Source of the DNA: Bog-756 sp963730685
Lineage (GTDB): Bacteria > Actinomycetota > Acidimicrobiia > Acidimicrobiales > RAAP-2
Assembly (NCBI GenBank): GCA_963730685.1
Contig: CAVSSP010000003.1
Coordinates: 186,001-250,000 of the forward strand
Length of the DNA: 64,000 nucleotides
Reading direction: 5' to 3'
Shown here: piece after piece, positions 15,099 to 24,090 of the stretch
How the letters are laid out: every line of letters begins with the position of its first letter
How positions within the stretch are numbered: the stretch's first letter is position 1
Notes under the pieces: generated by a model
Database searches by the model: none
What the model was told of the DNA's origin: nothing
The model's input: only the letters and a program-made list of their open reading frames with translations
Program-made: the position numbers and the translations under genes

Positions 15099-17383
15099 GT
15101 GGATCGGGAACGAGGCAGCCTGTGCCCCAGCGGCAGCCACCCCCGGGCCGGCGAGCCAGACGGGGACCGGCCCGCCCCGACCATCGGGGTGGGGAGCAGT
15201 CGTGCCCGGTCGTGGGCGGGACGGCGGGCCCTGTGGCGCATGGCCGCCGCTGCCGTCTCGTGCATGACGGCGCTGGCCGGCCCGGCGGTGGATCCGTCGC
15301 CGGTCGGGGCCCACACCGTCGATCCACCGCCGGTCCTCACCGCGGCGTCGGCCTCGTCCCCCTCTCTGATCCTCGACTACCAGACGCCCTCGGTCGGACC
15401 CGGTCAGCCGTTCGACCTGCAGTTGAAGGTGGGAGGCAGTGCCGCGTCGGTGCCATCGGGCCAGCTGGGCCTCTCGGTAGCCGTCTATGCCTGCCTGTCC
15501 AGCGTCTCGAGCTTCGACCAGTCCGTCACCGCCGCCACCCCCTCGGACGGCGAGCTGTCCAGTACCCCGACCGCACTCCCCATCAGCACCCTCCCGACCA
15601 CCGCGGACGGCGCCATCGATCTGTCGATGCCGGTGAGCTTCGGCGAAGGAACCGCTCCGGCGTCGTCAGCTCCGTTCACCATCGACCTTTCTCCGTCCGC
15701 CGCCGAATGCCGCGCCTATCCGTCCGGGGGCGTCTATCCGGTGAAGGTGTCGCTGACGAACCTGGCCAGCGGCCAGTCCCTCGGCGGATTCACCACCCAC
15801 CTCATCTACGCCGCCGCCGCCAACACCCGGAAGCTCAATTTCGCCCTGACCGTTCCGCTCCGCGCCTCCGTCGGGGCGGCGGCCGACCCCAGCCCCCGCC
15901 GCCTGCTGGAGCGTCCCTCCGCCGCCCTCGAACCCCCATCCCCCGCCGCCATGGCCGGGATCGCCGGTGTCGTGGCCGCCGTGGCCAAGAACCACGTGGC
16001 GGTCACCCTGGACGCGAGCCCACAGACCCTGGCCGCCATGGACGGCTCCGGCACGGTCAAGCAGTTGGCCGCGCTGGCCACCACCCCCAACGAGTACCAG
16101 TTCACGAACTCCCCCTACACCTCTGTCAACGCCTCCAACCTGGTGGCGGCGGGACTGGCCGGTGAGCTCGTCGTTGCAGATCTCCCGAGGGACGGGCATC
16201 CTCTCCTCCTTGGTCACGCACCCATCGGCGGCGGCGGCGGACCTCGGTCCCTGGATCACCGGTGACGGGCTGACCGTGGCCTCTGTCACCCAGCTCCGGG
16301 GCGACGGGTACAGCCAGCTCGTCGTCCCCAGCGGCTCGATCACCTCCCCACCCACCGACGGCTCGGCGGCCGAACCGTTCAGCCTCTCCACCAGCCGGGG
16401 TCCGATGGCGGTCATCGCCTCCAGCGCCGACCTCGACGCACGATTCGACGAGCGCGCCGGGAAATCCGGTGTTGGCCGCCCATCAGTTGGTGGCGGAATT
16501 GGCCCAGATCTACTACGAGAAGCCCAACGACAGCTCCCCGCGGGCAACCGCCGCGGTAGCTCCCACGTCCTGGGTCGCCGACCCGAAGTTCGTCGACGCA
16601 CTCCTCGGCGCCCTCGATGCCAACCCGATCATCCAGCCGGTCACGACCTCGGAGCTCTTCGCCTCGGTGCCCTCGGTCGGGATCTGTCGCAGCGGCTGCC
16701 GCCTTGCCGGCAGTGCCGGGCCCGGTGGCCTGCCGGTGGCCGCCATCCGCCACCAACGTCAACAGGTCGACGGGTTCTCGTCGGCGGCACCGGCCGCCCG
16801 GTCGGTAGGCACCCAGCTCGGTGACCTGGTCCTGGCCGCGGAGTCCGAGATCCTGCGCCCCGCCCAGCAGAGTGCCGTCCTCCACAACGCGGGGTCGGCG
16901 CTCGATGCCCAGCTGCAGCAACTGACGGTCGGTGGCGACCGGACGGTCACCCTGACGTCGCAGCAGGGCACCCTCCAGGTGACGGTGGTGTCGAACGCGC
17001 CCTATCCGGTTCATGCCGTCCTGACCCTGACCAGCGACAAGCTCCTCTTCCCGAACGGGACCACCCAGTGGTCCGAGCGGACCACGCTGTTACCGGCCGT
17101 GTCGGGCACGGCCCACACCAACGTGGTCCCGGTACCGGTCCGCACCCGGGCGTCGGGCGTCTTCAGCGTGGACATCGTCATGCACTCGCCGTCCAACCGG
17201 CTGGAGCTGGCCGCCGGTCAGGTGAGCGTGCGCTCCACCGCCACCTCGGTCGTGGGCATCATCCTCTCGGTCGGCGCACTGGCCGTCTTGATCGTGTGGT
17301 GGGCGCGGACCTCCCTGCGGCGGCGGCGCCAGCGGCGGGACGAGGCGGCGCCTGATCTCAGTGCCGCTCCGGAGCCGGGGTGA
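15099..17383 (+). CDS. DUF6049 family membrane-anchored protein (frame broken)
   Basis: Large envelope protein found between cca and murJ in actinobacteria; function unknown. An N-terminal hydrophobic segment (RMAAAAVSCMTALAGPAV) looks like a signal peptide. A long extracytoplasmic region follows, then a C-terminal membrane anchor (SVVGIILSVGALAVLIVWW) with a basic cytoplasmic end RTSLRRRRQRR. Extra bases near 16169 and 16463 split it into three frames. Removing both restores about 760 aa. A further compensated shift at about 16670-16705 is likely, where another frame reads RDLSQRLP. The start codon is uncertain. Its TGA overlaps the GTG of murJ. Confidence 0.75.
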
Positions 17384-19203
17384 CCGGCCCCGAAGTCGAC
17401 GGGTTACCCGCCGCTCCAGGGGGCGGGCGGCGCAGGCTGGCCGGCGCCACCCTCGGGATGGCGGTCGGCACCACCCTGTCGAGGATCACCGGCGTGGCCC
17501 GGGTCATCGCCCAGGCCACCGTGCTCGGCGGCGCCGCGTTCGCCGACGGGTACAACCTGGCCAACACCACGCCCAACATCATCACCGACATCGTCATCGG
17601 CGGGGTCCTGTCCGCCACCTTCGTGCCGGTGTTCGTGGACTACCTGTCCACCCGACGGGGCGAGGAGGCCTGGCGGGCGATCTCCGCCGTGGTCACGGTG
17701 ACCATCACCGTGCTCGTCGCCGCCACGGCGGCATTCTTCGTACTGGCCCCGCAGCTGATCCACCTCTACACGGTGGCCAACCACAACCCCGACGTCGTCC
17801 AGCAACGGAGGGAGGCGGTCTTCCTGCTGCGCTGGTTCGTCCCCCAGCTGGCCTGTTACGGACTGATCGCCCTGTTCACGGCGTTGTTGAACACCCGGGG
17901 CAAGTTCGCCGCCCCGATGTTCGTCCCCATCGCCAACAACCTGGTCGTGATCGCGGTGCTGGTCTGGTTCCGGGTCCTCGTCCCCCACCCGAGCCTGTCC
18001 ACCATCGACACCCACCACAGCGCACTGGTCCTGCTCGGCATCGGGACGACGCTCGGTGTGGTCGTCCAGGCCGCGCTGCTGGTGCCTTCGCTCCTGCGCT
18101 CCGATCTCCACATCCGGTTCCTGTGGGCGCCGGCCCACGAGGCCATGCGCACCATCGCCCGGCTCGCCGGCTGGACCTTCGGGTGGGTCGTCGCCAACCA
18201 GGTGGCACTGTTCGTGATCCTGGCCCTCGCCGACGGCGCCGCCCCCGGTACCGTCTCGGCCTACAACTACGCCTACACGTTCTTCCTGCTCCCCTACGGG
18301 GTGGTGGGCGTCTCGGTCATGAGCGCGGTGACGCCGTCGCTGTCGGCGCGCTGGGCACTGCGGGACGTCGCCGGCTTTCGCCACCGGATGGCGTTCGGGC
18401 TGCGGGGCATCCTGGCCATCATCATCCCCTCGGCCGTCGGGATGCTGATCCTGGCCCGGCCCCTGATCGACCTGGTCCTGGCCCACGGCGCCTATTCGAT
18501 CGCCGATGCCCGCTCCACCTCGGCCGCCTTGGCCATGTTCGCCCTCGGGCTGCCGGGGTTCTGCACGTTCTTGTACATGATCCGGGTGTTCCAGTCGATG
18601 CAGGACACCCGCACCGCCTTCAAGCTCTACCTGGTGGAGAACGCCATCAACATCGTGCTCGGCGTGCTCCTGGTCGGCCCGCTCGGCGTGCGCGGCCTCG
18701 CCCTCTCCTTGTCCATCGCCTATACGGTCGGCGCCCTGCTGGCCATGGCCGTGGTGCGCCAACGAGTCGGCGGGCTGGGTGGTCCTGATCTCACGACGCC
18801 GGTGAAGCGGGTGTTCGTCGCCTCGGCGGTGATGGCCCTGACCACGGTGCTGGCCGTGAACGTGAGCGGCGCCGACTCGGGGCTGGCCCTGCTCGGCCGG
18901 GTCGTGCTGGCCATCGTGGTCGGATCGATCACCTACGTCGCCACCGCCGGCCTCCTCGGCGGCCGCCAGGAACGGAGGGTGGCCACCGAGCGGGCCGATC
19001 GGGCCCGGGCACGGCGCCGACGCAGCCACCGACACCGCGGCACCGCGACCCGGTCGGAGTCCGCACCGCTCCCGAGGCGTTCCGTGGCAGACTCGACGTC
19101 GGTCCTCGGATTCCCCCTACCGGCACCTGCGGCCGGTCACCGTCGAATCGGGGACGCCGCCGGGGCCCGAGGGCGAGATCCAGCCCGGGGAACAAGAGGA
19201 TGA
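17380..19203 (+). CDS. murJ: Lipid II flippase MurJ (MviN family)
   Basis: Polytopic membrane protein (607 aa) that translocates lipid-linked peptidoglycan precursors. The MviN signature is clear: LSRITGVARVIAQATVLGG, DGYNLANTTPNIITDI and GGVLSATFVPVFVDYL, followed by about 14 hydrophobic segments, including AYNYAYTFFLLPYGV and FQSMQDTRTAFKLYLV. The last 80 residues are Arg-rich and repetitive, with no membrane character. That tail may be a natural cytoplasmic extension or the result of an undetected frame break after about 18970. GTG start overlapping the DUF6049 stop; the next gene begins four bases before its end. Together these two genes look like a cell-envelope operon. Confidence 0.9.
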   Translation: MTGPEVDGLPAAPGGGRRRLAGATLGMAVGTTLSRITGVARVIAQATVLGGAAFADGYNLANTTPNIITDIVIGGVLSATFVPVFVDYLSTRRGEEAWRAISAVVTVTITVLVAATAAFFVLAPQLIHLYTVANHNPDVVQQRREAVFLLRWFVPQLACYGLIALFTALLNTRGKFAAPMFVPIANNLVVIAVLVWFRVLVPHPSLSTIDTHHSALVLLGIGTTLGVVVQAALLVPSLLRSDLHIRFLWAPAHEAMRTIARLAGWTFGWVVANQVALFVILALADGAAPGTVSAYNYAYTFFLLPYGVVGVSVMSAVTPSLSARWALRDVAGFRHRMAFGLRGILAIIIPSAVGMLILARPLIDLVLAHGAYSIADARSTSAALAMFALGLPGFCTFLYMIRVFQSMQDTRTAFKLYLVENAINIVLGVLLVGPLGVRGLALSLSIAYTVGALLAMAVVRQRVGGLGGPDLTTPVKRVFVASAVMALTTVLAVNVSGADSGLALLGRVVLAIVVGSITYVATAGLLGGRQERRVATERADRARARRRRSHRHRGTATRSESAPLPRRSVADSTSVLGFPLPAPAAGHRRIGDAAGARGRDPARGTRG

Positions 19204-20056
19204 TGTCGATGGCCCGGATCCGGGTGGTAACCGATAGCGCGAGCGACCTCTCGGCCGGGCTGGCCGAGGAACGGGGCGTCACCGTCGTGCCCCTCTCCAT
19301 CCGGTTCGGGTCCGAGGAGTTCGTGGACGGATCCACGCTCTCGAAGGACGAGTTCTGGCGTCGTTGCAAAGCAGAGCCCGGTGCTCCCCGAGACCTCGGC
19401 ACCCGCGCCGGGTGCCTTCCACGAGGCGTTCGTGGCGGCGGCCGACGGCGGCTACGACGGCGTGCTCGTGTCTCAACCTCTCGTCCGGCGTGTCGGCCAC
19501 CTACCAGGCGGCGGTGACCGCGGCCAAGACGCTGGGACGACCGAATCCCCGTGCGGGTCATCGACTCACGCTCGATGACCATGGGGCTCGGCCTGATGGT
19601 GCTGGACGTCGCCGACCTGGCCGCCACCGGCGCCGACCTCGACCAACTGGCCGACCGGGCAGAGTCCCTGATCCCCCGGACCCAGGTCTTCGGAGTGGTC
19701 GACACGCTCGAGCACCTGGAGAAGGGGGGCCGGATCGGAGGGGCACGGGCCCTGTTGGGCTCGCTGCTCTCCATCAAGCCGGTGGTGACCCTGGTGGACG
19801 GGGTGGTCGAAGAGGAGTCGAAGCAGCGGACGCGCGGGCGTTCGCTGCACTACCTGGCCGACAAGGCCAGGAACTCCCCGCCCATCAGTCGACTGGCGGT
19901 CAGCAACGGCGCCGCGACCGACATCGACGAGTTCGTCGGCCATGCTCGACGGCGTGGCCGATCGAGCACCCGCTGGAGGTGGTGGACCTCGGCCCGGTGG
20001 TCGGGACCCACACCGGGCCCGGAACCGTCGGCCTGAGCATCGTCACCGCTGACTGA
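19200..20056 (+). CDS. degV: DegV family fatty-acid-binding protein (five frame breaks)
   Basis: DegV-type protein that binds fatty acids, supplying fatty-acid kinase systems in studied bacteria. The pieces are RIRVVTDSASDLSAGLAEE and VPLSIRFGSEEFVDG in the first frame, SPVLPETSAPAPGAFHEAF in the second, NLSSGVSATYQAAVTAA in the third, VRVIDSRSMTMGLG to ADKARNSPPISRLAVSNG back in the first, and EHPLEVVDLGPVVGTHTGPG at the end. Single extra bases near 19369, 19471, 19543, 19940 and 19960 explain every switch. Removing five bases gives exactly 283 codons plus stop, the family's size. The density of breaks in 600 bases is striking. Confidence 0.82.
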
Positions 20057-20135
20057 CAGCCGCTCGGAGCTCGCTCGGCCGGCGGATGGCCGGCCACCCG
20101 GTCCCGCCTCCGGCGGGCGCGGCGGGCGTGCGGAC

Positions 20136-20141
20136 TATCCT
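20136..20141 (+). promoter_or_regulatory. Leaderless -10 box (TATCCT)
   Basis: TATCCT followed by six bases and then ATG 20148; no Shine-Dalgarno sequence. Confidence 0.5.
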
Positions 20142-20147
20142 CGCACC

Positions 20148-20508
20148 ATGAATCCGAAGCCCGAATCGCCCCCGTCCAGCTTGCCCGGCTCCGGCGCGCT
20201 CGGTGATCTGCCCACCCGTGGGGCCGATCTCGTCGACACGCTGGTCGAGCTGCTCCGGGACAAGACCGTCCGACCGCTCACCCTGGCCACCCGGGCCGTC
20301 GTCTTCGGCATCATCGTCTTCGCCGCCAGCGTCGTGACCGTCGTCCTGTTGTCGATCGCCCTGATCCGACTGCTGACGGTCTACGCCTTCGACGGCCGGG
20401 TGTGGCTGTCCGACCTGGTGGTGGGGGCCCTCTTCGTCATCCTCGGCGATCGTGGCCTGGGCCAAGCGGGTCGATCCGAACGCCGGCCCGTCGGGAGGCC
20501 CGGCATGA
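20148..20508 (+). CDS. Small two-TM membrane protein (frame broken)
   Basis: Unrecognised membrane protein of about 119 aa. After a hydrophilic N-terminus (LVDTLVELLRDKTVRPLTL) come two hydrophobic segments, RAVVFGIIVFAASVVTVVLL and WLSDLVVGALFVILG. The frame then breaks at one extra base near 20448. In the corrected frame it continues IVAWAKRVDPNAGPSGGPA and stops at a TGA overlapping the trxB ATG (ATGA). Without the correction the frame would falsely fuse to trxB. A small membrane protein at this place is common upstream of trxB in actinobacteria; its role is unknown. Confidence 0.65.
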
Positions 20509-21476
20509 CCGAGTCCCGGCAGGTGGTGATCGTCGGATCAGGGCCGGCCGGCCTCACGGCCGCCATCTACGCCTCGCGGGCCCAGCTGTCTCCCCTGGTC
20601 ATCGAGGGTGAGCCGTCCTCGACCAGCGACCAACCCGGGGGCCAGCTCATGCTGACCACCGAGGTGGAGAACTTCCCCGGCTTCGTCGACGGCATCATGG
20701 GTCCCGAGCTCATGCAGGCGTTCCGGGAACAGGCCGCCCGGTTCGGGGCCGACTACGTCACCGCCAAGGCGTCGCGGGTGGACCTGGCGTCACGGCCGTT
20801 CGGCGTCTGGGTCGGGGACCCCGAGGCGCGCCGAGCCCACCTATGCCGCCGATTCACTGATCATCTCCACCGGCGCCCAGGCCGCTCATGCTCGAACCTC
20901 CCGAACGAGGAGCGGCTGCTCGGCTACGGGGTGTCGACGTGTGCCACCTGCGACGGCTTCTTCTTCCGCGGTCGGGAGATCGCGGTGGTCGGGGGTGGGG
21001 ACTCCGCCCTCGAAGAGGCGCTCTTCCTGACCCGTTTCGCCGACAAGGTCACGGTCATCCACCGGCGGGGCGATCTGCGCGCCTCCAAGGTGATGCAGCA
21101 GCGGGCCTTCGCCCACGACAAGATCACGTTCCTCTTCAACACGACGGTCACCGACGTGCTCGGGGACACCACGGTGTCCGGGCTCAAGGTCCGTGACACC
21201 ATCAGCGAGATGGAGTCGGTCCTCGAGGTGTCGGGGCTCTTCGTGGCCATCGGTCACGAGCCCAACACCTCGCTGTTCAAGGGCCAGCTCGACATGGAGG
21301 ACAACGGGTACCTCCGGACCTTCGACGGCACCCGCACCAACGTCGACGGGGTGTTCGCCTGCGGCGACGTCCAGGACCACCGCTACCGCCAGGCCATCAC
21401 CGCGGCCGGATCCGGGTGCATGGCCGCTATCGACGCCGAGCGGTGGCTCGAGGACCAGCAGGCCTCCCACCGCTGA
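20505..21476 (+). CDS. trxB: Thioredoxin-disulfide reductase (frame broken)
   Basis: FAD- and NADPH-dependent reductase that recycles thioredoxin. The FAD motif VVIVGSGPAGLTAAIYASRA is at the N-terminus, GGQLMLTTEVENFPGF follows, the redox CATC is in GVSTCATCDGFFF, the NADPH loop is VVGGGDSALEEALF, and the terminal FAD segment is GVFACGDVQDHRYRQAI. Between about 20829 and 20900 the frame wanders: TYAADSLIISTGAQA is in a second frame and ML in a third. Three extra bases (near 20830, 20886, 20898) explain this and leave 322 aa, the normal length. It forms an operon with trxA. Confidence 0.88.
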   Translation: MTESRQVVIVGSGPAGLTAAIYASRAQLSPLVIEGEPSSTSDQPGGQLMLTTEVENFPGFVDGIMGPELMQAFREQAARFGADYVTAKASRVDLASRPFGVWVGDPEARRAHLCRRFTDHLHRRPGRSCSNLPNEERLLGYGVSTCATCDGFFFRGREIAVVGGGDSALEEALFLTRFADKVTVIHRRGDLRASKVMQQRAFAHDKITFLFNTTVTDVLGDTTVSGLKVRDTISEMESVLEVSGLFVAIGHEPNTSLFKGQLDMEDNGYLRTFDGTRTNVDGVFACGDVQDHRYRQAITAAGSGCMAAIDAERWLEDQQASHR

Positions 21477-21582
21477 GCCCAGTCGACTGGGAATGAGCCG
21501 GGCCCGATCGGTGGTTGACGTAGCGTGTGTCAGTTGGGCACACCTGCAGGGCCCGCCGAACGGGCAGGAGGAAACGACCGTC

Positions 21583-21909
21583 ATGAGTGAGAAGATCACA
21601 ACCCTGAGCGACGCTAGCTTTGACGAGCATGTCAAGTCCTCGGACGTGCCCGTGCTGGTGGACTTCTGGGCGGAATGGTGCGGCCCGTGCAAGATGATCG
21701 CCCCGGTACTCGAGGAGATCGCCGCCGAGCAGGAGGGCAAGCTCGGGGTGGCCAAGCTCAACATCGACGACAACCTCGACATCACCCGCCGCTTCGACGT
21801 CATGAGCATCCCGACGCTGATCCTGTTCAAGGACGGCGAGCCCGCCGCCCGGATCGTGGGCGCCAAGGGCAAGGGTCAGCTCCTCCAGGAGCTCTCGGCC
21901 CACCTGTAG
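21583..21909 (+). CDS. trxA: Thioredoxin
   Basis: Cytoplasmic dithiol-disulfide oxidoreductase of 108 aa. The active site is DFWAEWCGPCKMIAP near residue 31, the cis-Pro loop is MSIPTLILF near 75, and the protein ends with a helix KGQLLQELSAHL. AGGAGG lies about ten bases upstream of the ATG. It follows trxB by 106 bases. That gap contains a small palindrome (CCCAGTCGACTGGG near 21478-21491), so trxA may have an additional promoter. Confidence 0.96.
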   Translation: MSEKITTLSDASFDEHVKSSDVPVLVDFWAEWCGPCKMIAPVLEEIAAEQEGKLGVAKLNIDDNLDITRRFDVMSIPTLILFKDGEPAARIVGAKGKGQLLQELSAHL

Positions 21910-21974
21910 GGGGCACGGGTCCCTCCGACCCGACCCGGACGGACCGCCCGGGTCGGACCGTCGGGGTCCAGCGG

Positions 21975-22964
21975 GTGAAGCCGGAATTCACCATTCCCCT
22001 GTCCGTGGGCGCCGAGGGACCGGCGGTCTCCGACGTCCAGCAGCGCCTCGAGCACCTCGGGTTCTCGTCGGGCATCGACGGGGAGGGATGCTTCGGGCAA
22101 GGGACCAGGGCGGCCATCGAGGCCTTCCAGTACCGGCGGGGTCTCCGGGTCGACGGGGCGTGCGGGAACCAGACCTGGTCTGCCCTGGTCGAGGCGGGAC
22201 GCCGACTGGGCGATCGGTTCCTCTACCGGCGGACCCCCATGCTGCGGGGCGACGATGTCGCCGAGTTGCAGCAACGCCTGAGTGCCCTGGGATTCGACAC
22301 CGGTCGGGTGGACGGCATATTCGGCGACATGACGTCTGCTGCCCTCGGCGAGTTCCAGAGCAACGTGGGGATCCCGGTCGACGGCATCGCCGGCGCGTCC
22401 ACCGTGTCCGAGCTCCTTCGGTTCGGCACCCGTCATGACGATACGGAACTGGTCACGGCGGTCAGGGACCGGGAACGACTCCGCCAGGCTCCGCGGACCC
22501 TGGCCGGCCGGCGGGTGGCCATCGGCGAGGAGGGCGGCCTCGACGCCACCGTGGCGTCCCTGAGGCGCATGCTGATCCACCACGGCGCAACCGTGACCAC
22601 CCACCACCACCCCAACGGGTCGATCCAGGCCTCCGAGGCGAACGCCGGGGGCGCCGAGGTCTACATCGGCCTGCGGCTGGACACGGGCGGACCCCACTGC
22701 ACGACGGCCTACTACTCCGGCTACCGGTACTCGTCGCCGGGCGGCCGCCGATTGGCGGAGCTAATCCAGGTGGCCCTGTCCCAGACGCTCGCCCTCCCTG
22801 ACCAGGGAAGCCGAGGGATGTCCCTTCCCGTCCTACGCGAGACCCGGATGCCCGCCGTCATCTGCGAGATCGGGCCGGCGACCGTCGTGGTCGAGCAGGC
22901 GGCCGTCGTCGCCGGCGCCCTCGCCGACGCGTTGGCCGAGTGGGTGGGGTCGGTGTGGGAATGA
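21975..22964 (+). CDS. cwlM: CwlM-like pseudo N-acetylmuramoyl-L-alanine amidase
   Basis: Homologue of mycobacterial CwlM, a cytoplasmic regulator of MurA and hence of peptidoglycan synthesis. The 329-aa protein has no signal peptide. It carries two peptidoglycan-binding domains (SVGAEGPAVSDVQQRLEHLG and LRGDDVAELQQRLSALGFD, each followed by a TRAAI/TSAAL helix) and a C-terminal Amidase_3 domain from about residue 175. The first zinc motif, normally DPGHGG, reads AIGEEGG. The usual SIHA motif reads YIGLRLD, so both zinc histidines are gone, while the last Glu motif survives as CEIGP. Catalysis is therefore unlikely. GTG start, 65 bases after trxA. Confidence 0.85.
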   Translation: MKPEFTIPLSVGAEGPAVSDVQQRLEHLGFSSGIDGEGCFGQGTRAAIEAFQYRRGLRVDGACGNQTWSALVEAGRRLGDRFLYRRTPMLRGDDVAELQQRLSALGFDTGRVDGIFGDMTSAALGEFQSNVGIPVDGIAGASTVSELLRFGTRHDDTELVTAVRDRERLRQAPRTLAGRRVAIGEEGGLDATVASLRRMLIHHGATVTTHHHPNGSIQASEANAGGAEVYIGLRLDTGGPHCTTAYYSGYRYSSPGGRRLAELIQVALSQTLALPDQGSRGMSLPVLRETRMPAVICEIGPATVVVEQAAVVAGALADALAEWVGSVWE

Positions 22965-23135
22965 GGTGCCCTCACCCTCGACCTGACCTCGGCTTTCGAC
23001 CGTAATCCACAACCTCATGCACAGGGTGTGGACGAAGCTCTACCGCGGGTTAAGGGATCGAATGCTACTGATAGTGGTCAAAATGATCCCAATTGTCGCA
23101 TTATGTCTCGTTATCATCACTCACAGTGGTAACTC
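22965..23135. other. AT-rich gap between cwlM and parB with DnaA-box-like sites
   Basis: This 171-base convergent gap holds TAATCCACA (23003-23011, plus) and TCGTCCACA (minus, 23027-23035), each one mismatch from a DnaA box. The second is identical to the site upstream of dnaB. From about 23040 the base composition drops sharply in GC, and GCTACTGAT occurs twice at the two ends of that stretch. Its function is unknown; it may titrate DnaA or be a termination region. Confidence 0.4.
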
Positions 23136-24090
23136 CTACGCTACTGATGACTCACTACGTCCCACCATCAGCTTGTAGATGCGCTCGAGGTCTTCGAGGG
23201 TGGCGAATTCGACGACCACCTTGCCTCGCTTGGCCGACAGGTCAACCTTCACGCGCGTGTTGAGGTGGTTCGACAGCAGTTCCTCCAGCTCGAGAATCCC
23301 TGGCGGCGGCAGTCGGCGGGGCCCCGCCGAAGTTTGGCCTGATCTGCGATTGACCCTTCGGTTCGGGTCGGGTCTCTCCGACGTCGCCCGTGCTCGCTCC
23401 CCCATCCGACGGGTCAGACCCGTGCTCGCGGATCATGTCCTCGACGGCACGGACAGTCAAGCCGTCGGCGATGACCGCTTTGGCCAGAAGCTCTTGATAG
23501 CCGCGATCGGGCGTACCCAGCAGGGCCCGTGCGTGACCCGGGGTGATCTGGCCCTCGGCAAGCAGACGCTGGACGCCGGTCGGCAGCTGGAGCAGCCGCA
23601 GTGTGTTCGTCACCGCGGTCCGGCTCTTCCCCACCCGGGTTGCCACCTGGTCGTGGGTGTAGCCGAACTCTTCGATCAACTGTTGATAGGCCGCCGCCTC
23701 CTCGAGCACGTTGAGGTCCTGGCGATGTAGGTTCTCCACCAGCGCCTGCTCCAGGCTGTGGATCTCGTTTGCCGTCTGGACCAGCACCGGGATGGTCTGG
23801 AGCCCGGCACGCCGGGCCGCCCTCCAACGTCGTTCACCGGCGATCAACTCGTACTCGTCGGCTGCCTCGCTGCCGATCTGGCGAACCAGGACGGGCTGGA
23901 GAATTCCCAGTTCCTTGATCGACGCGGTCAGGGTAGCCATCGTCTCTTCGTCGAAATTGACCCGTGGCTGGCGCGGGTTCGGAGTGATGCTGCCGATCGG
24001 GACCTCGCGCAACGCCGAGGACCGGTCCCCCACCACCTCAGTGGGAATGAGGGCGCTCAGTCCTTTCCCCAGTCCGCTACGACGTGCCAC
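23136..24090 (-). CDS. parB: Chromosome-partitioning protein ParB (frame broken)
   Basis: CTP-dependent DNA clamp that loads at parS sites and drives origin segregation with ParA. The N-terminus is GLGKGLSALIP. The CTP-binding ParB/Srx fold follows with NPRQPRVNFDEE, IKELGILQPVLVR and AGERRWRAARRAG, then VENLHRQDLN and the helix-turn-helix THDQVATRVGKSRTAVTN. The C-terminal dimer domain (ELEELLSNHLNTRVKVDL, VEFATLEDLERIYKLM) is in a neighbouring frame because of one extra base near 23320. Corrected length is 317 aa. It overlaps parA and is the second gene of the pair. Confidence 0.92.

Noticed and set aside
20148..21476. Natural fusion of a membrane protein to thioredoxin reductase
   Set aside because: The fusion exists only because of one extra base near 20448; the corrected frame gives a stop overlapping the trxB start.
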